A stretch of DNA of 64,000 nucleotides from assembly GCF_021026295.1 (NCBI RefSeq), contig NZ_JAJNDA010000005.1, positions 344,976 to 408,975 on the forward strand. Reading direction: 5' to 3'. The notes beneath the pieces were generated by a model. That model was not told the origin of the DNA. It made no database searches and worked only from the letters and a program-made list of their open reading frames with translations. The stretch is from Actinomycetospora soli (GTDB taxonomy: Bacteria > Actinomycetota > Actinomycetes > Mycobacteriales > Pseudonocardiaceae). The first letter of the stretch is position 1; every line of letters starts with the position of its first letter. Shown here in pieces: positions 54,854 to 63,704 of this stretch. The translations under genes were made by a program, and so were the position numbers.

Positions 54854-54865
54854 TACTCGCGAGTA
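54854..54865. promoter_or_regulatory. 12-bp palindrome TACTCGCGAGTA (copy 2)
   Basis: A perfect palindrome 34 bp upstream of the APH-like gene start. Identical to the copy overlapping the end of rpe at 13845-13856. A dimeric repressor site is a plausible reading; the regulator is not in evidence. Confidence 0.45.
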
Positions 54866-54919
54866 ACCCGAACTCGGACCCATCGGAATCGATGCACGAC
54901 CGTGTACCGAGGACCACGA

Positions 54920-54968
54920 TTCGGTTGCGCGGCGTCACCGATTGTGAGAGCGACGGCGCGCAACCGAA
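54920..54968 (-). terminator. Hairpin after aspS
   Basis: TTCGGTTGCGCG (54920-54931) pairs perfectly with CGCGCAACCGAA (54957-54968), a 12-bp stem with a 25-nt loop. It begins 26 bp past the aspS stop on the transcribed strand. Likely a terminator, though the large loop is unusual. Confidence 0.7.
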
Positions 54969-54993
54969 CGGCTGGACGGGGCCCGACCCGCCG

Positions 54994-56835
54994 TCAGGAA
55001 GGCTGGTCCCCGGGGGTCTCCCCCGGGTCGTCCACCGGGCGCTCCTGCGGCTTCACCGGGTTCGCGGGAGCGGGCTTCGCGTCCACCCCCGCCTCCTTGC
55101 GCTGCAGCGCCGTGATGGGCGCCGGGGCGGCCGTGAGCGGGTCGTAGCCGCCGCCGGTCTTGGGGAACGCGATGACGTCGCGGATCGAGTCGACGCCGGC
55201 GAGCAGCGCGCAGATCCGGTCCCAGCCGAACGCGATCCCGCCGTGCGGGGGCGGTCCGAAGGAGAACGCGTCGAGCAGGAAGCCGAACTTCTCCCGCTGC
55301 TCCTCCGCCGAGAGGCCCATGAGCGCGAACACCCGCTCCTGGACGTCCTGCCGGTGGATACGGATGGACCCGCCGCCGATCTCGTTGCCGTTGCAGACGA
55401 GGTCGTAGGCGTAGGCCAGCGCGTGGGCCGGGTCCTCCTCGAACCGGTCGATCCACTCCGGGGTCGGCGAGGTGAAGGCGTGGTGCACCGCGGTCCACTG
55501 GCCCGAGCCGACGGCCACGTCGCCGGCCGCCGTCGCCTCGTCCGCGGCCTCGAACAGCGGGGCGTCGACGATCCACACGAACGACCACGAGCCCGGCTCG
55601 ATCAGCTCCTGGCGCCGGGCGATCTCGCCGCGCGCGGCGCCGAGCAGCGCCCGCGACGACGAGCGCGGTCCAGCGGCGAAGAAGATGCAGTCGCCCGGGT
55701 TCGCGCCGACCGCCTTGGCCAGGCCCTCGCGCTCGGCGTCCGACAGGTTCTTCGCGACGGGCCCGCCCATGCCGACCTCGCCGTCGTCGCCGACGAGCAC
55801 GTAGGCCAGACCGCGGGCGCCGCGCTGCTTGGCCCACTCCTGCCAGCCGTCGAACGTGCGGCGGGCCTGCGAGGCGCCGCCGGGCATGACGATCGCGCCG
55901 ACGTAGGGCGCCCGGAACACCCGGAACGGCGTCTCGGCGAAGTACTCGGTGAGCTCGGTGAGCTCGATGCCGAAGCGCAGGTCCGGCTTGTCCGAGCCGT
56001 AGCGCGCCATCGCGTCGGCGTAGGTCATGCGCGGCACGGGCGACGGGAGCGCGTACCCGGCCAGCTCCGACCACAGGGCGCCGATGATGGCCTCGCCCAG
56101 CGCGATGACGTCGTCCTGGTCGACGAAGCTCGCCTCGATGTCGAGCTGGGTGAACTCCGGCTGCCGGTCGGCGCGGAAGTCCTCGTCGCGGTAGCAGCGG
56201 GCGATCTGGAAGTACCGCTCCAGGCCGCCGACCTGCAGCAGCTGCTTGAACAGCTGCGGCGACTGCGGCAGCGCGTACCAGCTGCCCGGGCGCAGGCGGG
56301 CCGGGACGAGGAAGTCGCGCGCGCCCTCGGGTGTCGACCGTGTGAGCGTGGGGGTCTCGACCTCGACGAAGTCGCGGTCGGAGAGGACGTCGCGGGCGAT
56401 CTTGTTGGCGCGCGACCGCATCCGGATCGCGTGGGCCGGGCCCTCGCGGCGCAGGTCCAGGTAGCGGTAGCGCAGCCGCACGTCCTCGCCCGGCGTCTCG
56501 TCCATCTGGAACGGCAGCGGGGCCGACTCGGAGAGCACGGTCAGCTCGGTCGCGCTGATCTCGACCGCGCCGGTGGCCAGGTCGGCGTTCTCGCTGCCCG
56601 CCGGGCGCGCCTCCACGGCGCCGACGACCTGCACGCAGTACTCCGCGCGCAGCCGGTGGCTGGCCTCGGCGACCTCGCCGGAGCGGAACACGACCTGGAC
56701 GACCCCCGAGGCGTCGCGCAGGTCGATGAACACCACGCCGCCGTGATCCCGGCGGCGGGCCACCCATCCGGCGAGGGTGACGGTGGCGCCGACGTGCTCG
56801 GCGCGCAGCGTGCCGGCGGGGTGCGTGCGCATCAT
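54994..56835 (-). CDS. aspS: Aspartyl-tRNA synthetase
   Basis: Charges tRNA-Asp (and possibly tRNA-Asn, if the organism lacks AsnRS). The 613-residue protein has the OB anticodon domain ([24 protein letters not shown]), class II motif 2 ([25 protein letters not shown]), the GAD-like insert found in bacterial AspRS, and motif 3 ([16 protein letters not shown]). A disordered tail ([27 protein letters not shown]) follows the fold. ATG 56835 is preceded by GGAG; a second ATG follows at 56832. Confidence 0.98.
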   Translation of the reverse strand: MMRTHPAGTLRAEHVGATVTLAGWVARRRDHGGVVFIDLRDASGVVQVVFRSGEVAEASHRLRAEYCVQVVGAVEARPAGSENADLATGAVEISATELTVLSESAPLPFQMDETPGEDVRLRYRYLDLRREGPAHAIRMRSRANKIARDVLSDRDFVEVETPTLTRSTPEGARDFLVPARLRPGSWYALPQSPQLFKQLLQVGGLERYFQIARCYRDEDFRADRQPEFTQLDIEASFVDQDDVIALGEAIIGALWSELAGYALPSPVPRMTYADAMARYGSDKPDLRFGIELTELTEYFAETPFRVFRAPYVGAIVMPGGASQARRTFDGWQEWAKQRGARGLAYVLVGDDGEVGMGGPVAKNLSDAEREGLAKAVGANPGDCIFFAAGPRSSSRALLGAARGEIARRQELIEPGSWSFVWIVDAPLFEAADEATAAGDVAVGSGQWTAVHHAFTSPTPEWIDRFEEDPAHALAYAYDLVCNGNEIGGGSIRIHRQDVQERVFALMGLSAEEQREKFGFLLDAFSFGPPPHGGIAFGWDRICALLAGVDSIRDVIAFPKTGGGYDPLTAAPAPITALQRKEAGVDAKPAPANPVKPQERPVDDPGETPGDQPS

Positions 56836-56882
56836 CTGCGGTGAATCTCCTGGTCGCGTCGGGTGGGAGACACCCAGGCTAT

Positions 56883-57296
56883 CTAGCCGCTCACGCTCGG
56901 CCCCGCCCGGTCGAGGTGGATCCGCACCGCCACCCGCCGCTCGGAGCGCATGGCCTCGTCGAACTCGTCCCAGTCGTCGTGCTCACCCCCGGTGACCTGC
57001 CGGTAGAGCGCCCGCAGCGGCTCGTGGGCCGCGGGCAGGTCGACGATCTCGACGTCGCCCTCGACCTGCGCCCACTCCCCGAAGAAGCCGTCCGGGAACA
57101 CGCAGACCCACGCGCGCGGGGTCCGCCGCAGGTTCTTCGCCTTCATCGCCGTCTCGCGGGTGCTGATCACGGCGGCGCCCTCGGCGTCGATCCCGACGAC
57201 GACGGGTGAGAGCTGCGGTGCGCCGTCGGAGCGGGTGGTGGCGAGCACGGCGTGGTGGTGCTCGCGCAGGTAGGTGCGCGCCTGGTCGAGGTCCAT
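56883..57296 (-). CDS. PPOX-class flavin/F420-dependent oxidoreductase-like protein
   Basis: A 137-residue split-beta-barrel flavoprotein. The segment [32 protein letters not shown] opens the fold and [25 protein letters not shown] is typical of the F420-binding PPOX family; Mycobacterium has many. It probably reduces or oxidises a small molecule with F420 or FMN. The substrate is unknown. It stands upstream of aspS by 47 bp, so it may share its transcript, and 22 bp after the MFS gene. Confidence 0.86.
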   Translation of the reverse strand: MDLDQARTYLREHHHAVLATTRSDGAPQLSPVVVGIDAEGAAVISTRETAMKAKNLRRTPRAWVCVFPDGFFGEWAQVEGDVEIVDLPAAHEPLRALYRQVTGGEHDDWDEFDEAMRSERRVAVRIHLDRAGPSVSG

Positions 57297-57318
57297 GCCG
57301 CCGGAGTACCCCGTCGGC

Positions 57319-58533
57319 TCACCCGTCGTCGAAGGCGCCGCGCCGGGTGGCGTCGGCGGCCGCGAGGGCCGACCCGGCCAGCAGGCCACCCGCCAGCCAC
57401 AGCGCCCCCGCCGCGCCGGCCGCCCCGGCCACCAGGCCCGCCCCGGCCGGCACCGCCACCTGTCCGACGCGGTGGGCGAGCAGGCGCAGGGCGAGCGCGG
57501 TCGACCGGGCGGACGGCGGGGCGGAGCGCACGGTCAGCGTCATCGTCAGCGGCTGGCCGATGCCGAGGAAGAACCCGCACAGCGGCAGGGCGACCGCCAT
57601 CACCGGCACGCCCGCGCCGGGCCAGGCGGCGACGACGAGCGACACCGCCGACCCGGCCGCGCTCGCGACGACCAGCGTGGAGCGCGCCCACCGCGCCGCG
57701 AGGCGGCCCAGGAGCAACCGGGACGCCAGGGAGGCGCCGGCCCGTGCCCCGAGCAGCACACCGACCACCGACGGCGCGATCCCCCGCTCCTCGGCGAGCA
57801 GGGGCAGGTAGGCGGTGACGAGGTCGACGGTCGCGAGCAGCGCGAGGCTGACCAGCAGGCCCGGCCGCATCCCCGGGCGGCGCAGGAGTGCGGGGATGCC
57901 CGCGCGCCCGCCGTCCGGCCCCGGAGCGCCGTCGGGAACGGGGATCGCGCGCCGGAGCCGACGCCAGGCCATGACGACCGCGACCGGCAGCGCCGGGAGC
58001 ACGCAGGCCCCCGCCACGAGCAGCGCCGTGCGGCTCGCGGGGAGCAGGGCGGCCCCGCTCGCGTCGCCGAGCAGGGCGCCGGCGAGCAGCGGGCCGACGA
58101 GCTGGCCCGCGGAGGTGACGGCGGTGAACACGCCGAAGGCGCGGTCGAGGTCGCCGGACGGGCTGCGGGCCGCGACGAGGCCCTGCGCGGCGATCATGAA
58201 GGCGAGGTGGCCGAAGCCGAGCGCGGTCGAGGCGAGCCCCACCGACCACAGCGCGTCCGCGCCCGCGAGCAGCAGCGGTGCCGCCCCGAGCAGGAGCACG
58301 CCGAGCAGCAGCACCTCCGCCGAGCGTCCGAGCCGGTCGGTCGCCCGGCCCAGCGGGACCGCCACCACGATCGGCAGCAGCGCGTAGGCGGCGGTGACGA
58401 TCCCGACCGCCGTGGCGTCGGCGCCGAGCCCGATCGCCCGGTAGGAGACCAGCGGACGCGCCAGGTTGAGCGCGGTCTGCGTGGCGAGCACACAGACCAG
58501 CAGGCCCAGGAACCACGGGGGGACGCGTCGCAC
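57319..58533 (-). CDS. MFS transporter
   Basis: A 404-residue major facilitator with 12 predicted helices. The loop between helices 2 and 3 reads VPLGRATDRLGRSAEVL, the MFS GxxxDRxGR motif, and the two halves are separated by a basic linker (WRRLRRAIPVPDGAPGPDGGRA). The substrate cannot be told. It is divergent from the citMHS gene and its GTG start is 58533; the 165-bp gap contains direct repeats at 58583-58600. Confidence 0.88.
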   Translation of the reverse strand: MRRVPPWFLGLLVCVLATQTALNLARPLVSYRAIGLGADATAVGIVTAAYALLPIVVAVPLGRATDRLGRSAEVLLLGVLLLGAAPLLLAGADALWSVGLASTALGFGHLAFMIAAQGLVAARSPSGDLDRAFGVFTAVTSAGQLVGPLLAGALLGDASGAALLPASRTALLVAGACVLPALPVAVVMAWRRLRRAIPVPDGAPGPDGGRAGIPALLRRPGMRPGLLVSLALLATVDLVTAYLPLLAEERGIAPSVVGVLLGARAGASLASRLLLGRLAARWARSTLVVASAAGSAVSLVVAAWPGAGVPVMAVALPLCGFFLGIGQPLTMTLTVRSAPPSARSTALALRLLAHRVGQVAVPAGAGLVAGAAGAAGALWLAGGLLAGSALAAADATRRGAFDDG

Positions 58534-58582
58534 GGGGTCGAGCCTCGTCGATCGCGGGCGTGACCAGAACGGTCGCGCCCGT

Positions 58583-58600
58583 GACCACTACGACCACTAC
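58583..58600. promoter_or_regulatory. Tandem 9-mer GACCACTAC, two copies
   Basis: GACCACTAC at 58583-58591 and again at 58592-58600, head to tail, about 100 bp upstream of the citMHS start and 50 bp from the MFS start. Response regulators often bind such repeats; the CitB-like regulator at 60142-60885 is a candidate. Confidence 0.4.
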
Positions 58601-58698
58601 GCGGTTCGCTTTCCCAACGTCGACCTCACGGTCGGTCGGACCGCACGGTGGTCGCCGTCACGCCGGAGCGATCGCCGTCGATCCCCAGGAGGAACCCC

Positions 58699-60135
58699 GT
58701 GCTCGTCATCCTCGGCTTCGCCATGATCGGGGTCTTCATGACCTTGATCATGACGAAGAAGCTCACCCCGGTCGTCGCCCTCGTGCTGGTGCCGACGATC
58801 TTCGGGCTCTTCGCGGGCGCCGGGCTCGGCCTCGGGGACATGGTCATCGACTCGGTGAAGGACCTCGCGCCGACGGCCGCCCTGCTCATGTTCGCGATCA
58901 TCTACTTCGGGACCATGATCGACGTCGGGCTCTTCGACCCGATCGTGCGCGGCATCCTGCGGGTGGTGGGCGACGACCCGGCGAAGGTCGTCGTCGGCAC
59001 CGCGGTGCTGGCCGCCGTCGTCTCGCTCGACGGGGACGGGTCCACCACGTTCATCATCACGGTGGCCGCGATGCTCCCGGTGTACCGGCGGCTCGGGCTC
59101 TCGCCCGTGGTGCTGACCGCGGTGGCCGGCGTCGCGAACGGAGTCATGAACATCGTGCCGTGGGGCGGCCCGACCGCCCGCGCGGCGAGTGCCCTGAAGC
59201 TCTCGCCGTCCGAGGTCTTCGTGCCGATGATCCCGTCGCTGCTGGGCGGCATCGCGACGGTCCTCGTGCTCGCGTACGTGCTGGGCCGCCGGGAGCGCAC
59301 GCGTCTGGGCGCGGACGCCTTCGCCGAGGTGCGTGCGTCGGTCGGCGCGGAGCGGGTCGCCGGCGGGACCGGCACCTCGACGGCGGTCCTCACCCCGCCG
59401 TCGGGCGCGCCCGCGGTGGGCACCGGGGGGACCGACCCGACGGGCTCGACGGGCTCGACCGGCTCGACCGGGGGCGGCCTCGAGGGCGCCCTGGACCCGG
59501 ACCGTCCCACCCTGCGGCCGCGGCTGTACTGGTTCAACGCCGGTCTGACCGTCGCCATGCTCGGGCTGCTGATCCTCGACGTGCTGCCGATCGCCGTGCT
59601 CTTCATGATCGGCTGCGGGATCGCGCTCGTCGTGAACTTCCGGACGGTCGACGAGCAGGCCGCCGAGCTGAAGGCGCACGCGAGCTCGGTCGTCGCGGTC
59701 GTCTCGATGGTCCTCGCGGCCGCGGTGCTCATCGGCGTCCTCGACGGCACCGGCATGGTCGACGCGATGGCGCGGTGGATGGTCTCGGTCATCCCCGCCT
59801 CGTTCGGGCCGTTCATGGGCGTGGTCACCGCGCTCGTCTCGATGCCGCTGACGTTCCTGATGTCCAACGACGCCTTCTACTTCGGCGTGCTGCCGGTCCT
59901 CGCCGAGACGGCCGCGAACTACGGCATCTCCCCCGCCGAGATGGCCCGCGCCTCCATCGTCGGGCAGCCGGTGCACATGCAGAGCCCGCTGGTGCCGGCG
60001 ATCCTGCTGCTGGTCGCGCTCGCGAAGGTCGACCTCGGCGACCACCACCGCAAGGCGCTGTGGATGGCGGGCCTCGCGTCGCTGGCGATGCTCGTGGTCG
60101 GCGTGCTGGTCGGGGCGATCCCGTTCCTGGCCTGA
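58699..60135 (+). CDS. CitMHS-family metal-citrate/H+ symporter
   Basis: A 478-residue CitMHS-type transporter, which takes up citrate complexed with Mg2+ or other divalent metals by proton symport. It has about twelve hydrophobic segments; conserved patches include AIIYFGTMIDVGLFDP, SLDGDGSTTFIITVAAMLP and FLMSNDAFYFGVLPVL. The central loop (about 220-265) is a Gly/Ser/Thr linker encoded by a 9-bp repeat. GTG 58699 is decided by a strong ribosome binding site AGGAGG at 58687-58692; the longer reading from 58648 lacks one. The gene converges with the CitB-like regulator with only 6 bp between stops. Regulation by the adjacent two-component pair is likely. Confidence 0.93.
   Translation: MLVILGFAMIGVFMTLIMTKKLTPVVALVLVPTIFGLFAGAGLGLGDMVIDSVKDLAPTAALLMFAIIYFGTMIDVGLFDPIVRGILRVVGDDPAKVVVGTAVLAAVVSLDGDGSTTFIITVAAMLPVYRRLGLSPVVLTAVAGVANGVMNIVPWGGPTARAASALKLSPSEVFVPMIPSLLGGIATVLVLAYVLGRRERTRLGADAFAEVRASVGAERVAGGTGTSTAVLTPPSGAPAVGTGGTDPTGSTGSTGSTGGGLEGALDPDRPTLRPRLYWFNAGLTVAMLGLLILDVLPIAVLFMIGCGIALVVNFRTVDEQAAELKAHASSVVAVVSMVLAAAVLIGVLDGTGMVDAMARWMVSVIPASFGPFMGVVTALVSMPLTFLMSNDAFYFGVLPVLAETAANYGISPAEMARASIVGQPVHMQSPLVPAILLLVALAKVDLGDHHRKALWMAGLASLAMLVVGVLVGAIPFLA
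59442..59468 (+). repeat. 9-bp coding repeat in citMHS linker
   Basis: Three copies of GGGCTCGAC-type 9-mers (59442-59450, 59451-59459, 59460-59468) encode the sequence GSTGSTGST in the central loop of the transporter. Simple tandem repeats like this change length easily between strains. Confidence 0.7.
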
Positions 60136-60141
60136 TGCGGC

Positions 60142-60885
60142 TCAGAGCGCGCGGTACCGGCGCTCGGGTCGGCCGGCGGTGCCGTAGCGCAGCCGCACCT
60201 CGGCCCGCCCGGCGTCGGTGAAGTACTCCAGGTAGCGCCGGGCGCTCACCCGCGAGATCCCGACCCGCTCCGCGGTCTCCGCCGCCGACAGGTCGCCGTC
60301 GGCGCCGCGGAGCGCGGCCGCGACGAGGTCGGCGGTCTCCCCCGACAGGCCCTTGGGCAACGACGCCCGGGGGCCCGTCCGCGTCCCGGGGGTCGGCGCG
60401 GCAGGGGCGGACGGCGGGCCGCCGCCGAAGAGCCGGTCGACCGCCGACTGGTCGGCCTCCTGCTCGGCCGGCAGCGCCCGCCGCCCGGCGGCGTACTGCA
60501 GGAGCCGGTCGCGCAGGTCCTCGAAGCCGAACGGCTTGATCAGGTAGTGCACGACCCCGCCCCGGACCGCGGCCCGCACCGTCTCGGCGTCGCGGGCCGC
60601 CGTCACCATGAGGACGTCGACCTCCGGCAGCGCGGCCCGCAGGTCGGCGAGGACGTCGAGGCCGCCGCGGTCGGGCAGGTAGAGGTCGAGCAGCACGAGG
60701 TCGGGGCGCAGCTCGACCGCCCGGGTCAGGGCCTCCGCCCCCGTGTGCGCCACCCCGACCGGGCTGAACCCCGGGGTGCGCGCGACGAAGCCGCCGTGGA
60801 CCTTCGCGACCATGAAGTCGTCGTCGACGACCAGGACGCGCAGGGCCTCGGTGCCGTCACCGCCCGACGCCGACCCGCCGGTCAT
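60142..60885 (-). CDS. CitB/DpiA-family response regulator
   Basis: A 247-residue response regulator. The receiver has the acidic pair VVDDDF (residues 20-24), the phosphoacceptor D67 in LVLLDLYLPDRGG, and the lysine in LIKPFGFEDL (about 115). A Pro/Ala-rich linker leads to a C-terminal helix-turn-helix (SAAETAERVGISRVSARRYLEYF) that fits the CitB group, regulators of di- and tricarboxylate transport. ATG 60885 overlaps the 3' end of the kinase gene by 29 bp, so the two form one operon. The neighbouring citMHS and TctC-like genes are its most probable targets. Confidence 0.93.
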   Translation of the reverse strand: MTGGSASGGDGTEALRVLVVDDDFMVAKVHGGFVARTPGFSPVGVAHTGAEALTRAVELRPDLVLLDLYLPDRGGLDVLADLRAALPEVDVLMVTAARDAETVRAAVRGGVVHYLIKPFGFEDLRDRLLQYAAGRRALPAEQEADQSAVDRLFGGGPPSAPAAPTPGTRTGPRASLPKGLSGETADLVAAALRGADGDLSAAETAERVGISRVSARRYLEYFTDAGRAEVRLRYGTAGRPERRYRAL

Positions 60886-62503
60886 CCGCTGTCCTCTCCC
60901 TCGGCAGTCGTGCCGTGAACACCGCACCCTCCCCCGGCCGCGACGCGACCGCGACCTCGCCCCCGCGGCGCACGCACACCGCCCGGACCAGCGCCAGCCC
61001 GATGCCGCGCCCGTCGCCCTTGGTCGACACGCCGCGGCCGAACACCGCGTCCGGCGGCTCGGTGCTGACCCCGGGCCCGGTGTCGCGGACCGCGACGTGG
61101 ACGTCGCCGTCGGGATCGGCGAGGTCGACCGTGACCGTGCCGCCGCTCAGCACGTCGAGCGCGTTGTCGACGAGGTTGCCGACGACCGTGACGAGGTCGG
61201 CCGACAGGTCGTCCGACACCCGCCCGAGCGACCCGGTCACCTCGAGGACGACACCGCGCTCCCGGGCCAGGCGGGCCTTCGCGACGAGCAGGGCCGCGAG
61301 CGAGGGGTCCCCCACCCGACCGGTCACGGCCGCGTCGTCCTCCGCGGAGCCCTGCAGCGTCCCGACGTAGCGCACGACCTCGTCGTACTCCCCGATCTCG
61401 ATCAGCCCGGAGATCGTGTGGAGCCGGTTGGAGAACTCGTGCGCCTGCGCGCGCAGCGTCTCGGTGGTGCCGCGGGTGGTGCCGAGCTCGCGCTGCAGGG
61501 CGGCGAGCTCGGTGCGGTCGCGCAGGGTGGTCACCCATCCCCGCACCGTCCCGTCGACGAGGAAGGGCCGCCGGTTCGCGACGACGACCGCGTCGGCGCG
61601 CGGGATCACGGCGTCCTCCGCCCGGTCGGGACCGGTCAGCACGGCCCGGACCTCCGGGTCGAGGCCGAGCTCCGCGAGGGTGCGCCCGACCGCGCGCTCC
61701 GGGAGGCCCAGGAGCCGCCGCGCGGTGTCGTTGACCAGCACCACCCGCCCGTCCGCGTCGACGCCGAGCACCCCCTCGCGGATCCCGAGCAGCATGGCCT
61801 CGCGCTGCTGCACCAGGGCGGTGATCTCGCGCGGTTCCAACCCGAGCGTCTGCCGCTTCACCCGCCGGGCCAGCAGCAACGACCCGACGACGCCGAGCGC
61901 GGTCGCCAGCCCGAGGTAGGTGAGCAGGTCCGGCGCCGACGCGGCCAGCCGGGTGAGGACGTCCGGCAGGTTGCTCGTCACCGCGACCGCCCCGAGGCGG
62001 CGGCCGTCGGCGGCGAGGACCGGCACCTGCGCGGCGACGGCGAGCGGTCCGTCCGGGGTCAGCCGGAGGTAGCCGGTCCAGCTGCGTCCCTCCGCGACCC
62101 GGCTCGGGTCCCCGCCGTCGGCGTCGGCGGTGGGCAGCGTGGTGCCCACGAGGGCCAGGTCGGTGGCGGTGACCACGACGAGGTCCGCGTCGGCGACGAC
62201 CACCGCCGTGGTGCCCGACACGGCCCGCGCGCCGTCGGCCACGGCCGTGACCGGGTTGCGGGGCGAGACCGTCGGCGCCGCCAGCGCCTGGCGCACCACC
62301 CCGTCGACGGCGACGTCCTCGGCGACCGCGAGCACCCGCCGGCTCTCGGTGCGCGTGAACGCGGCGAGCGACTGCGTGACGCTCACGGCGGCCACCGCGA
62401 CGAGCACGAGGGCGACCACCCCGAGCTGCAGGGCGAGCGCCTGCCCGGCGAGGGTGCGCCGGCCGATCCGCGACCACCGGCGGGTCGCGGGCGGATCGGT
62501 CAC
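60857..62503 (-). CDS. CitA/DpiB-family sensor histidine kinase
   Basis: A 548-residue membrane sensor kinase: TM1 about 24-42, an extracytoplasmic PAS-like (PASC) domain about 45-190, TM2 about 192-214, a cytoplasmic PAS about 235-330, a SpoB-type phosphoacceptor helix with H355 (HEFSNRLH), and a HATPase domain with the N box NLVDNALD and G boxes DTGPGV and GRGIGL. In the CitA family the PASC domain senses citrate or dicarboxylates directly. Start at GTG 62503 (VTDPPATRR); an upstream ATG at 62539 would add 12 residues. Divergent from the TctC-like lipoprotein gene 53 bp away. Confidence 0.94.
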   Translation of the reverse strand: MTDPPATRRWSRIGRRTLAGQALALQLGVVALVLVAVAAVSVTQSLAAFTRTESRRVLAVAEDVAVDGVVRQALAAPTVSPRNPVTAVADGARAVSGTTAVVVADADLVVVTATDLALVGTTLPTADADGGDPSRVAEGRSWTGYLRLTPDGPLAVAAQVPVLAADGRRLGAVAVTSNLPDVLTRLAASAPDLLTYLGLATALGVVGSLLLARRVKRQTLGLEPREITALVQQREAMLLGIREGVLGVDADGRVVLVNDTARRLLGLPERAVGRTLAELGLDPEVRAVLTGPDRAEDAVIPRADAVVVANRRPFLVDGTVRGWVTTLRDRTELAALQRELGTTRGTTETLRAQAHEFSNRLHTISGLIEIGEYDEVVRYVGTLQGSAEDDAAVTGRVGDPSLAALLVAKARLARERGVVLEVTGSLGRVSDDLSADLVTVVGNLVDNALDVLSGGTVTVDLADPDGDVHVAVRDTGPGVSTEPPDAVFGRGVSTKGDGRGIGLALVRAVCVRRGGEVAVASRPGEGAVFTARLPRERTADDRRVGVGR

Positions 62504-62556
62504 GCCCTGCAGTCTGGCGCCTCGGCCCGCGAGATTCACGCGCGGCGGATGGGACA

Positions 62557-63504
62557 GTGATCGTCGTGCGACGAGCGGGCCTGGTCCTCGCCGTGCTGGT
62601 GGCGCTCCTCGCGGGCTGCGGCACCGGCACCGGCGACCTGCGCCTGCTCGTCCCCACCGAGGTCGGCGGCGGCTACGACCTCACCGCCCGCACCGTCGCC
62701 GCCGCCCTCGCCGAGCAGGAGGGCGAGCCCGGTCCCGCGGTCGTCGTCGTGCCGGGTGACGGTGGCCGGGCGGCCCTCGCGCGCCTCGCGGCGGAGCGCG
62801 CACGCCCGGACCTGCTGATGGTCATGGGGCTCGGCCTGCTCGGGGCCGTTCCCGACGACGGGGGTGGGCCGGGTGGGCTGCGCGCGACGCCGGTCGCCCG
62901 GCTGATCACCGAGCCGGAGCTCGTCGCCGTCCCGGCCGGGTCCCCCTACCGGACGCTGTCCGACCTCGTGGCGGCCTGGCGGGCCGACCCGTCCCGCGTC
63001 GTCGTCGGTGGGATCTCCGCCCGTGGCGGGCCCGACTGGCTGGTGACCACCCAGCTCGCCGCCGCCGCCGGCATCCCGGCCGCGGCCGTCCGGTACGCGG
63101 CGCTGCCGGGCGACGCGCTGCTGCCGGCGGTCCTGCGCGGCGACGTGGCGGCCGCGGTGACCGGGCTCGGGGAGACGGCCCCGCAGGTCGACCTCGGCAC
63201 CGTGCGCACCCTCGCCGTCTCGTCCGCGGCCCGCTCGCCGCGGGTGGACGCGCCGACGCTGCGCGAGGCCGGTGTCGACGTCGTCTTCGAGAACTGGCGC
63301 GGGCTGCTCGCCCCGCCCGACCTCGCCCCCGCCGACCTCGACCGGCTCGTCACGCTCGCCGAGGGGGTGCGCTCGACCGCGGCGTGGCGGGCCGCCGTCG
63401 CGCGCAACGGCTGGACCGACGCCCCGCTGTCCGGCCCGGCCTTCGGAGCGTTCCTGGACGCGGAGCGCGCCCGGGTGCGGGGGTTGCTGGCCGCGACGCC
63501 CTGA
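62557..63504 (+). CDS. TctC-like tripartite tricarboxylate receptor lipoprotein (orphan)
   Basis: A 315-residue precursor with a lipoprotein signal (VLVALLAGC, lipidated Cys at about 21) and a periplasmic-binding fold of the TctC/Bug family (LRLLVPTEVGGGYDLTARTVAAALAEQ and VNVV-type pattern VVVVPGDGGRAALA). TctC binds citrate for the TctAB transporter, but no tctA or tctB gene is nearby. In Bordetella pertussis a TctC homologue (BctC) signals citrate to a two-component system instead, which suggests a co-receptor role here next to the CitA-like kinase. GTG 62557 is chosen; GTG 62566 is also possible. The neighbouring kinase gene is divergent, so shared regulation is plausible. Confidence 0.9.
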   Translation: MIVVRRAGLVLAVLVALLAGCGTGTGDLRLLVPTEVGGGYDLTARTVAAALAEQEGEPGPAVVVVPGDGGRAALARLAAERARPDLLMVMGLGLLGAVPDDGGGPGGLRATPVARLITEPELVAVPAGSPYRTLSDLVAAWRADPSRVVVGGISARGGPDWLVTTQLAAAAGIPAAAVRYAALPGDALLPAVLRGDVAAAVTGLGETAPQVDLGTVRTLAVSSAARSPRVDAPTLREAGVDVVFENWRGLLAPPDLAPADLDRLVTLAEGVRSTAAWRAAVARNGWTDAPLSGPAFGAFLDAERARVRGLLAATP

Positions 63505-63534
63505 GGTGGGGCCGCCCTGCGCGCCGGCGCCGGC

Positions 63535-63596
63535 CCGCGAGTGGCACGTGACGCATCCAGCCGAGCCCGGAAACCAGCCCGACGGGGCACTCGCGG
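63535..63596. repeat. Imperfect inverted repeat after the TctC-like gene
   Basis: CCGCGAGTG (63535-63543) and CACTCGCGG (63588-63596) pair over 9 bp around a 44-nt loop. The words CGAGTG and CACTCG also frame the larger palindrome at 63629-63674, suggesting two diverged copies of one element. The loop is too long for a simple terminator. Confidence 0.5.
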
Positions 63597-63628
63597 AGAC
63601 GGTCGGCGCGGGACCGGTGCCGCTCGGC

Positions 63629-63674
63629 CGAGTGCGGCGGTGTGCGTCACCGGTGGTGCACATCGCCGCACTCG
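63629..63674. repeat. 46-nt near-perfect palindrome between converging TctC and TerC genes
   Basis: The arms CGAGTGCGGCG (63629-63639) and CGCCGCACTCG (63664-63674) pair perfectly; inside, TGTGC/GCACA and the core CACCGGTG continue the symmetry, so the 46 nt fold end to end with three G-T wobbles and no unpaired loop except the central turn. It may serve as a bidirectional terminator or a cruciform/protein-binding element. Confidence 0.75.
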
Positions 63675-63704
63675 CCGGACGGGCAGGGCCGCTCGTGGAG
63701 GGGC

